Assembly (NCBI GenBank): GCA_017610335.1
Contig: JAFCCG010000017.1
Span: forward strand, 1 to 44,510
Source of the DNA: Chloroflexota bacterium
Lineage (GTDB): Archaea > Iainarchaeota > Iainarchaeia > Iainarchaeales > GCA-2688035
Direction of reading: 5' to 3'
Length of the DNA stretch: 44,510 nt
Of the stretch, positions 24,268-29,748 are shown in pieces. The position numbers and the translations under genes are program-made. How positions within the stretch are numbered: position 1 is the first letter of the stretch; each line of letters starts with the position of its first letter. A model generated the notes under the pieces. That model searched no databases, had not been told where the DNA came from, and saw nothing but the letters and a program-made list of their open reading frames with translations.

Positions 24268-24732
24268 ATGGATTATTATAATTCAATAAGCAAAGGATAT
24301 AATAATTTACATGGGAAAGAGCAGGAGGAAAAGGCGTTGCTTGTAAAGGCAAATTGCTCTCTTAGCGGACTTTTGCTTGACATTGGCGCAGGTACTGGTG
24401 CAACAACATCTTTGTTTGAAGGGCGGTCAAAGTGTATTGCTTTGGATCCTTCAAAGGAAATGGTTTCACAATTTACTGGTTTAAAGGTTGTGGCAAAAGC
24501 TGAACAGCTTCCTTTCAGGGATTCCTGTTTTGATTCTGTAATAAGTCTTACTGCATTGCATCATGCTAATTTGGAAAAGGCAATGGTAGAAATTGAACGG
24601 ATTTCAAAGCCAAATTCCTGCATTGCAATTTCTTTTTTTAAAAGGGCAAAAAATTTCAATATTGCCAAAAAACTTTTTGCAGGCTTTCGAAAATTTGACT
24701 CAGAAAAAGACCTTGTTTTTATCAGGCCCTAA
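24268..24732 (+). CDS. SAM-dependent methyltransferase
   Basis: About 154 aa, class I Rossmann fold. Motif I is LLLDIGAGTGATTSLF; then CIALDPSKEMV, AEQLPFRDSCFDSVISLTALHH, and an ISKPNSCIAISFF strand. It is shorter than average, ending after strand 6. Substrate unknown. I chose the ATG giving MDYYNSIS rather than 24244. It is divergent from the AbrB gene. Confidence 0.83.
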   Translation: MDYYNSISKGYNNLHGKEQEEKALLVKANCSLSGLLLDIGAGTGATTSLFEGRSKCIALDPSKEMVSQFTGLKVVAKAEQLPFRDSCFDSVISLTALHHANLEKAMVEIERISKPNSCIAISFFKRAKNFNIAKKLFAGFRKFDSEKDLVFIRP

Positions 24733-24799
24733 ATTTTATTTACCCTGCCTACTTATCATAAAAGAAGCTTTTTAAGCGTTTTGTAATTAATTTTATTAT

Positions 24800-25954
24800 A
24801 TGACTGCTGAAAAAGATGCCGAAAGGCAGGAAAATGAAGAAGAAAATAAAGAGGAAGAAGATTCTTCTGAAGAAACTCCTAAAGGGGAAGTTGATGAAAA
24901 AAATTCAAATTCTCTTACAGGGGTCTTAAACGCAAAAATTGCCGCATTGGCAATTGTTGGGGTTGTTGTTGGAATTCTTATCGGGCAGGTTGCCTTGCCA
25001 GGAATTGGAATTGGCTTGGTTGCATTGGAAGCTGAAGGAAACATAGGCCTTGGCGATGAAGCAACTCTTGATAAGACAGAGCTTGAAGCAAAAGTGCAGG
25101 ATTACATACAAGAAATAGTTGGACCGCAAGGGCTTAATATTGAAGTTGTTTCAATAGAGTCTTTCAACGAGAGTTTTTATACAGTAAATTTTACCCTTTT
25201 AAAGGACGGCATATCACAAGGTGATAATGCAATTTTCCTTACAAAAGACGGTCTTGCTCTTGTGGGGAATCCTCCAATGATGCTTGACGAGCCTGTTCCA
25301 CAGGTTCAGCAACCACAACAGGAGCCGCAGGCCGTTGAGGTTCAAAAAAGCGACAAGCCAGAGGTTGAAGTATTTGTAATGAGCTATTGCCCTTACGGCT
25401 TGCAGATGCAAAAAGCAGTTCTTCCAGTAATGAAACTTCTTGGCAGCAGGGCTGATATTGAAACAAAATTTGTTTCATATATAATGCACGACTGGCAAGA
25501 AATCGAAGAAAACACCTTGCAATACTGCATTCAAAAAGAACAAAATGAAAAGTATTTTGATTACCTAAACTGCTTTGTTATAGAAGGCAATTCACAAGCC
25601 TGCCTTGTAAGCGCTGGTGTTAATCTAGAATCACTTAACAATTGTGCTGCAGCAGCTGATGCAGAGTTTGGCATTACTGCAGCATATGATGACAAAGCAA
25701 GCTGGTTAAACGGAGTTTATCCTATATACAATGTGCATAAAGAACTTAATGAACTGTATGGTGTTCAGGGTTCACCTGCCTTTGTAATAAATGGTACAGT
25801 AGTTTCTGCAGGGCGATCTCCTGAGGCTGTAAAGCAGGCAATTTGCAATGCTTTTAATGAGGCACCTGCTGAATGCAGTGAAGTTCTTTCAAGCACCCAA
25901 GCTGCTCCAAGCTTTGGAACCGGAGCAGGCGACGGCAGCGAAGGCTATTGTTAA
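24800..25954 (+). CDS. Membrane-anchored DsbA-like thioredoxin-fold protein
   Basis: 384 aa. An acidic N-terminus, then a transmembrane anchor (AALAIVGVVVGILIGQVAL), a helix-rich domain with QEIVGPQGLNIEVVSIESF, a Gln/Pro linker, and a thioredoxin-fold domain from about 190. It starts VEVFVMSYCPYGLQMQKAVL with a single active-site Cys (CPYG), and a cis-Pro loop GSPAFVING follows. Several extra Cys suggest structural disulfides. Likely an extracytoplasmic thiol oxidoreductase. Confidence 0.82.
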   Translation: MTAEKDAERQENEEENKEEEDSSEETPKGEVDEKNSNSLTGVLNAKIAALAIVGVVVGILIGQVALPGIGIGLVALEAEGNIGLGDEATLDKTELEAKVQDYIQEIVGPQGLNIEVVSIESFNESFYTVNFTLLKDGISQGDNAIFLTKDGLALVGNPPMMLDEPVPQVQQPQQEPQAVEVQKSDKPEVEVFVMSYCPYGLQMQKAVLPVMKLLGSRADIETKFVSYIMHDWQEIEENTLQYCIQKEQNEKYFDYLNCFVIEGNSQACLVSAGVNLESLNNCAAAADAEFGITAAYDDKASWLNGVYPIYNVHKELNELYGVQGSPAFVINGTVVSAGRSPEAVKQAICNAFNEAPAECSEVLSSTQAAPSFGTGAGDGSEGYC

Positions 25955-26074
25955 TTTCAGGTTTTTTTTTCTTTAAGCCTGTTTTTCTCTTTTTATTTTT
26001 TTCTAACTTTTATTAATTGCAATTATTGCAAGTTTTAAGGATTTTTTTTTTGCAAAATTTTTTTAGGAAATGGT

Positions 26075-26311
26075 ATGATGGCAAAAGTAATTGTTTATTC
26101 AACGCAAACCTGCCCTTACTGCACAATGGCAGAGGACTTTTTGAAAGAACACAAAATAGAGTTCAGGCACGTTGACGTAGGCGCAGACAAGGAAGGGCTT
26201 AAGGAAATGATGGAAAAAAGCGGTCAGACAGGCGTGCCGGTAATAGATATTGACGGCAAGATTATCGTCGGCTTTAATGAGGCCGGCATAAGGGAAGCCT
26301 TAAAGCTCTGA
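26075..26311 (+). CDS. Glutaredoxin/NrdH-like protein
   Basis: 78 aa with VYSTQTCPYCTMAEDFL (CPYC active site), GQTGVPVIDIDGKIIVGF (TVP-like cis-Pro) and NEAGIREAL at the end. NrdH-type proteins reduce ribonucleotide reductase or other targets. It sits 15 bases upstream of the ferredoxin-thioredoxin reductase gene, and the anaerobic ribonucleotide reductase lies 3.5 kb downstream, suggesting a shared reducing pathway (inference). Confidence 0.88.
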   Translation: MMAKVIVYSTQTCPYCTMAEDFLKEHKIEFRHVDVGADKEGLKEMMEKSGQTGVPVIDIDGKIIVGFNEAGIREALKL

Positions 26312-26326
26312 CAAGGGGGGTTCTTT

Positions 26327-26596
26327 TTGGACGATGTTGAGGAAAAAATTCTGGAAAGCAGCCTTGCTTATGCAAAATCCAGGGGATTTTCACTTAATCC
26401 TGACAAAAGAATGTTGGGGTTGGTTATTTCAGGGCTTGCAAGGAATGAAAAGGAAAAAGGAAAGCCATACTGCCCATGCAGAGCTTTGACAGGAAACAAA
26501 GAAGAAGACGACAAAAATGTCTGCCCCTGTGCATACCATCTTGATGAGATTGAAAAAGACGGGCACTGCAAATGCAGGCTATTCTTCAAAAAATAA
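26327..26596 (+). CDS. ftrB: Ferredoxin-thioredoxin reductase catalytic subunit
   Basis: 89 aa. Cysteine motifs YCPCRALTG, VCPCAYH and HCKCRLFF match the FTR catalytic chain (CPCR...CPC...CHC), with the final CHC as CKC. These ligate a 4Fe-4S cluster and form the active disulfide that passes ferredoxin electrons to thioredoxin or NrdH. The start is TTG preceded by a strong AAGGGGGG ribosome site. Paired with the glutaredoxin gene. Confidence 0.88.
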   Translation: MDDVEEKILESSLAYAKSRGFSLNPDKRMLGLVISGLARNEKEKGKPYCPCRALTGNKEEDDKNVCPCAYHLDEIEKDGHCKCRLFFKK

Positions 26597-26607
26597 GGCA
26601 ATAAAAA

Positions 26608-26632
26608 CCTGGGTTCAAATCCCAGTCGGGGC
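26608..26632 (+). other. tRNA 3'-end copy 1 (T-arm and acceptor)
   Basis: Contains a perfect T-arm CTGGG-TTCAAAT-CCCAG followed by TCGGGGC and A. No acceptor 5' strand (GCCCCGA) or anticodon arm exists upstream, where the FTR gene ends at 26596. It is the longest of five related copies bounding accessory genes up to 29485. Confidence 0.8.
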
Positions 26633-26634
26633 AT

Positions 26635-26708
26635 GGCATATTGAGCCCAAGCGAAATATGCCCGATTATATTTGTAATTTTAGTAAAGCTTTTGCCAACA
26701 GGCAAAAG
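26635..26708. repeat. Hairpin unit of array 1
   Basis: Hairpin 2 in reverse orientation (GGCATATT / AATATGCC, 26635-26642 with 26655-26662, loop GAGCCCAAGCGA), then hairpin 3 (CTTTTGCC / GGCAAAAG, 26689-26708, followed by T5). It sits between tRNA-end copies 1 and 2. Confidence 0.75.
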
Positions 26709-26712
26709 GTTT

Positions 26713-26731
26713 TTCAATCCCAGTCGGGGCA
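26713..26731 (+). other. tRNA 3'-end copy 2
   Basis: TTCAATCCCAGTCGGGGCA, matching copy 1 from the T-loop onward with one base missing in the loop. It directly follows hairpin 3, as at 41-82. Confidence 0.75.
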
Positions 26732-26734
26732 AAC

Positions 26735-26751
26735 CCAACCTATTTCGGATA
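26735..26751. repeat. Inverted repeat, left arm
   Basis: CCAACCTATTTCGGATA, perfectly complementary to 27368-27384. The pair brackets the PH-like gene just inside tRNA-end copies 2 and 3. Confidence 0.85.
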
Positions 26752-26801
26752 ACCGCTAATGTCTTCTCTTGAGCGTTATAAATAAGTTTTAAATAAGGAG
26801 T

Positions 26802-27314
26802 ATATTTAAAATAAATTGTATAAAAGGCTTAACTGATGAAGTTTGTATTGAATATCTTAAAAAATTCAAAAAAGATGGCGAAGCTATAGAAAATTATGCG
26901 TTTGCATTATGTGAACCCAGTTGGAAAGATCTAACCAAGAAAACTCTTATACCAAATATAGTAGCAAGCACAGCCGCAGGTCCTGTTGCTGGAGGCGCTA
27001 CAACAGTAACGCTTCTTTATCAAAATATGATAAACTCAATGTATATTGTTTCTGCAACAAAAAAAGGCCTCCTTATGGTAAGAACCAATGCACTCAATGA
27101 GCCCATTGAGTCTGTTTTTATTCCCTTTAAAGAAATAAAATCTTTTAAAGTAAAAAAAGGATTTTTGAGAATAGTAATAGATATATTTACTAAAAAAAGT
27201 GAAAAGCCATTAACAATGAGGTTTAATACTTTTATCCTGCCAATAAAAAAACAAAAACAAAATACTGAACAAATAATAAAGCTACTTGAATCTAATGCTC
27301 TAAAAAGAGATTAA
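26802..27314 (+). CDS. Orphan membrane-associated PH-like protein, start unclear
   Basis: A frame of 171 codons without ATG, GTG or TTG in its first 75 codons; the first ATG is at 27027. The upstream part is clearly protein-like (TDEVCIEYLKKFKKDGEAIE, then a Gly/Ala-rich hydrophobic stretch ASTAAGPVAGGATTVTLLYQ). The C-terminal 90 residues look like a bacterial PH-like beta domain (YIVSATKKGLLMVRTNAL...ESVFIPFKEIKSFKVKKGFL). AAGGAG at 26796-26801 precedes ATA/ATT codons. Either a rare start codon is used or the 5' end was lost. Function unknown. Confidence 0.6.
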   Translation: MFKINCIKGLTDEVCIEYLKKFKKDGEAIENYAFALCEPSWKDLTKKTLIPNIVASTAAGPVAGGATTVTLLYQNMINSMYIVSATKKGLLMVRTNALNEPIESVFIPFKEIKSFKVKKGFLRIVIDIFTKKSEKPLTMRFNTFILPIKKQKQNTEQIIKLLESNALKRD

Positions 27315-27367
27315 ATTGGTTTTAGTTAAGAGTGTATGATTAACAGCAGAGCTTAAAAAGATAGGTA

Positions 27368-27384
27368 TATCCGAAATAGGTTGG
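27368..27384. repeat. Inverted repeat, right arm
   Basis: TATCCGAAATAGGTTGG, the exact reverse complement of 26735-26751, 617 bp away. Confidence 0.85.
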
Positions 27385-27391
27385 CAGCGCT

Positions 27392-27408
27392 CAGTCAGGG
27401 CAATCCCA
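27392..27408 (+). other. tRNA 3'-end copy 3 (degenerate)
   Basis: CAGTCAGGGCAATCCCA matches 26721-26737 (CAGTCGGGGCAAACCCA) at 15 of 17 positions. It is the most diverged of the five copies and separates the PH-like gene from the HTH/toxin pair. Confidence 0.5.
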
Positions 27409-27457
27409 CGTTTGGTTTAATTGAAAGACTCCTTTCAGACAATATATTTAAAAACGT

Positions 27458-27477
27458 TATATATCATTTGATATATA
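27458..27477. promoter_or_regulatory. Palindromic operator at the HTH/toxin promoter
   Basis: TATATATCATTTGATATATA is a perfect 20-bp palindrome ending one base before the GTG start. A TATA-like AATATATTTA lies at 27441-27450, so the palindrome covers the expected transcription start. A typical place for autorepression by the encoded HTH protein (inference). Confidence 0.65.
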
Positions 27478-27771
27478 GTGGTTTTTGTGCAAGCTGAAAT
27501 ACAAATCTTCAAAAAAGACGTGCTGCGCTTTCCAAGGCTAGACACAGTCTTAATGATTGAGAACGCAATAAGGAAAGCCAAATCAGATCTTACAGCAAGG
27601 CAAATTTGGATAAAACTGCCAAAAAAGGTAATGTGGCAAACCTTCATTACTACCCTGGAGTACCTAGAATACTCCGGAAAAATCCTGGTGGACAAGGACA
27701 AAACAGTTGTCTGGATTTGGAATCCGGAAGCAATAGAGGAAATCAAAAGAAAAGGGCTGATTGCAAAATGA
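27478..27771 (+). CDS. Winged-helix DNA-binding protein, likely antitoxin/regulator
   Basis: 97 aa. It contains RFPRLDTVLMIENAIRKAK, LTARQIWIKLPKKVMWQTF and TTLEYLEYSGKILVDKDKTV: a winged-helix fold with a beta wing and a C-terminal WNPEAIEEI helix. The GTG start lies immediately after the palindrome (leaderless). Its stop overlaps the ATG of the RelE-like gene (ATGA), the layout of toxin-antitoxin operons. Confidence 0.72.
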   Translation: MVFVQAEIQIFKKDVLRFPRLDTVLMIENAIRKAKSDLTARQIWIKLPKKVMWQTFITTLEYLEYSGKILVDKDKTVVWIWNPEAIEEIKRKGLIAK

Positions 27772-28124
27772 AGAAAACTGTTGAAAGAATCAAATACGTT
27801 GTCTTTGCCGAACCCACACTCAAAAAAGCCTTTGAAGAACTTGAAAAAGGAAAACACGAAGAAAAGCAATTGGCGGAATTCATTGAAAGGGCAATTGATG
27901 ACCTGAAGAAAAACCCCTTATGCGGAATTAAGGTTCCTTCAAAGCAATGACCAAAAGAATACATCAAAAAATACAAAATAGACAACCTAAGAAAATACGA
28001 CCTGCCAAACGGATGGCGGCTAATCTACACATTGAGGGGAAACCAGCTTGAAATAATCTCAATTATAATAGAATGGGTAACACACAAAGACTATGAAAGA
28101 AAATTCAAATACAAAAGAAGCTGA
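27768..28124 (+). pseudogene. RelE/ParE-like toxin with in-frame TGA
   Basis: Frame open across 119 codons except for TGA at 27948. The first 60 residues (MKKTVERIKYVVFAEPTLKK...KNPLCGIKVPSKQ) and the rest (PKEYIKKYKIDNLRKYDLPN, GWRLIYTLRGNQLEIISIII, EWVTHKDYERKFKYKRS) join as one RelE-fold mRNA-interferase-like protein. The TGA is where homologues plausibly have Trp (TGG), a one-base change. TGA is used as a normal stop elsewhere in the window, so recoding is unlikely and the toxin is probably inactive. Confidence 0.75.
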
Positions 28125-28143
28125 ACAAAACGCACACTGCAGA

Positions 28144-28189
28144 AAAACAAGCAAAGTGAACAAAACCGTTCAAATCCCAGTCGGGACAA
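28144..28189 (+). other. tRNA 3'-end copy 4 with 5' extension
   Basis: Ends TTCAAATCCCAGTCGGGACAA. It shares a 46-bp block with 29440-29485, extending upstream through an A-rich AACAAAACC segment. It marks the junction between the toxin module and the Fic module. Confidence 0.75.
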
Positions 28190-28223
28190 TCTCTGTTTTG
28201 ACACCGCCTGTTGCCAATAGTTA

Positions 28224-28271
28224 GTGGTGTTAATTTAACACCACCTTTTTTAAATTGTTTGGTGGTGTTAA
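28224..28271. promoter_or_regulatory. Triple GTGGTGTTAA operator upstream of fic
   Basis: GTGGTGTTAA at 28224-28233 and its inverse TTAACACCAC at 28235-28244 form a 21-bp palindrome. A third half-site GTGGTGTTAA lies at 28262-28271, between the TATA-like TTTTTTTAAATT and the ATG at 28277. This suggests cooperative autoregulation. Confidence 0.65.
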
Positions 28272-28276
28272 TTGTT

Positions 28277-29257
28277 ATGGCAAGCGTTATTGAGAGAAAA
28301 ATCTCTGGAAAAGCCTACTTTTACTTCGAGGAAAACGTAAAAATTGGAAAGAAACGCTGGAAGAAAGTTTCAATCTATTTGGGCAAAAGCAAGCCATCCA
28401 AAGAAAAGCTACGTTCAAAAACGAAGGAACTTGAAGAACGCTCTGAAAACGCAGTAGCTGATTATTACAAGAAAAGGCTAAACAAATTTAGGTATTCCCT
28501 GCTTTCAAGAAAAGAGTTAGCTGAAGTCGAGAGAGTTAAAGACAATTTCTTGGAACGCTTCCAAAAGCTGAGCAAAAACAAGAGAAAGGAATTTGAAAAA
28601 AGGCAGATTATTGACTTTGTTTACACCACGCTTAGGACAGAGGGCGTTGACGTCAACTTTTCTGATGTGGAAACTGCCTTCACCATCATTAGGAATAAAC
28701 GAAAAGAGTATACCTTTGATTCAAAGGTCATGGTTTCAAGCAGCATGATTACAGGATTTGATTATCTTCCAAAAATTGAAGTGAACCAAAAGGATATCCT
28801 ACGCCTGCACGGCATAGTGATGTCGTTCTTTGAGGAAAAAAGTCCGGGCCAATTAAGGGGCGACCAAAGAATAATAGCAAGATTCAACCCAAAAACGCTG
28901 AGAAGCGAGGAAATTAAATACAGGCCTCCAAGCCCAAAAAAAGTCAGAGAAGAATTTGAGAAATTTTTTAACTGGTTTGAGAAAAACCGGTTTCTTCACC
29001 CGCTTGAACTTGCAGCACTTACACACCTCAAAATATACTTAATCCACCCCTTCAAAGATGGAAACAAAAGAATGTGCAGACTGCTGTTCAACAAGATTTT
29101 GATAGATGCAGGTTATCCTGCCATCAACCCATCCAAAGACACCAAAGAATACTTTCAAGCCCTGATAAAATCAGTTGAAACAGGAAAGGAAAAGCCATTT
29201 GTAAAATTTTGCGGCCAAGCATTTGTCAGACAACTAAAGCATAGGAGATTTAAATGA
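28277..29257 (+). CDS. Fic-family protein (AMPylase-like)
   Basis: 326 aa. N-terminal half: a beta segment (GKAYFYFEENVKIGKKRWKK) and coiled helices. The Fic domain contains KDILRLHGIVMSFF, PGQLRGDQRIIARF and the catalytic motif HPFKDGNKRMCRLLF (HPFxDGNxR with K in the variable position). Fic enzymes usually transfer AMP to hydroxyls on target proteins. The ATG at 28277 follows the triple operator; upstream in-frame codons lie in the operator and are unlikely to be coding. Its stop overlaps the next ATG. Confidence 0.88.
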   Translation: MASVIERKISGKAYFYFEENVKIGKKRWKKVSIYLGKSKPSKEKLRSKTKELEERSENAVADYYKKRLNKFRYSLLSRKELAEVERVKDNFLERFQKLSKNKRKEFEKRQIIDFVYTTLRTEGVDVNFSDVETAFTIIRNKRKEYTFDSKVMVSSSMITGFDYLPKIEVNQKDILRLHGIVMSFFEEKSPGQLRGDQRIIARFNPKTLRSEEIKYRPPSPKKVREEFEKFFNWFEKNRFLHPLELAALTHLKIYLIHPFKDGNKRMCRLLFNKILIDAGYPAINPSKDTKEYFQALIKSVETGKEKPFVKFCGQAFVRQLKHRRFK

Positions 29258-29421
29258 AGGAAGAAGAAGTTAAAGAGAAAATTGGCAAAGACAAATGGAA
29301 AGAATTCATAGAATTCATAAAAGGCCAAACCGTTGGAATAAACAAGAATGGAAGCACCGACTATTACAAACAGGATGTGGAAAATTTTCTAAGGCCAAAA
29401 AGAAAAAGGTTCTTCGACTAG
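29254..29421 (+). CDS. Small acidic-N-terminal partner of Fic, 55 aa
   Basis: MKEEEVKEKIGKDKWKEFI, then GQTVGINKNGSTDYYKQDVE and NFLRPKRKRFFD. It starts by overlapping the Fic stop (ATGA), so the two are translationally coupled. Its size and position fit a Fic antitoxin, but it shows no clear inhibitory (S/T)xxxE(G/N) helix, so the role is inferred. Confidence 0.7.
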   Translation: MKEEEVKEKIGKDKWKEFIEFIKGQTVGINKNGSTDYYKQDVENFLRPKRKRFFD

Positions 29422-29439
29422 TAAGCTCAAAAAATACCA

Positions 29440-29485
29440 AAAACAAACAAATTAAACAAAACCGTTTATAGCCCAGTCGGGGCAA
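29440..29485 (+). other. tRNA 3'-end copy 5 with 5' extension
   Basis: Ends TTTATAGCCCAGTCGGGGCAA and matches 28144-28189 over 46 bp with few differences, 1,296 bp away. It closes the Fic module and is the last copy of the array. Confidence 0.75.
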
Positions 29486-29748
29486 CAGCTCCCAAAAATT
29501 GCTTTAACTCAAACCTGTATTCTCCTGTTTATAAAAGGAATCTGAATAGGCAAAGTTTTGCAGAATTAAAAAACCAAACTTTGCTTTGAAAAATTCATGC
29601 TTCTGGTTTGGAAAGCGAATTTTTTAATATTTTAAAATTCGTTTAGTTAATGTAAACTTAACTATAATCATTCTTTATATAGGCTTGGGCTCTTTATTTA
29701 TTTCTAGGGTTTGCATTCCTAAAAATTTGGCAAAAGCAATTTTAGAAT
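29486..29748. other. nrdD upstream region
   Basis: Non-coding and very AT-rich. It holds inverted repeats: GCAAAGTTT / AAACTTTGC around 29550-29590, CGAATTTT / AAAATTCG around 29618-29642, and a tight TAGTTAA / TTAACTA at 29644-29664. A TATA-like TTTATATAGG lies near 29674. Confidence 0.45.
29644..29664. promoter_or_regulatory. Palindrome upstream of nrdD
   Basis: TAGTTAA-TGTAAAC-TTAACTA, a 7+7 inverted repeat immediately upstream of the TATA-like TTTATATAGG. The position fits an activator site or a repressor blocking TBP/TFB. The cognate factor is unknown. Confidence 0.5.

Noticed and set aside
26601-26632. Complete tRNA gene ending at 26632
   Set aside because: Only the T-arm and acceptor 3' strand are present. 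No acceptor 5' strand, D-arm or anticodon arm lies upstream, where the FTR gene is coding to 26596.
27768-28124. TGA read as tryptophan or selenocysteine
   Set aside because: TGA ends several intact genes here (Rrp41, prefoldin beta, KaiC-like N-part), no SECIS-like structure is evident, and the site fits a simple TGG to TGA mutation.
28211-28276. Longer N-terminus of the Fic protein
   Set aside because: Those codons lie in the GTGGTGTTAA operator and TATA-like region; the ATG at 28277 fits a leaderless start.
26608-29485. Integron with an integrase
   Set aside because: Spacing and repeats resemble cassettes, but no tyrosine recombinase is encoded anywhere in the window, so the term is used only as an analogy.
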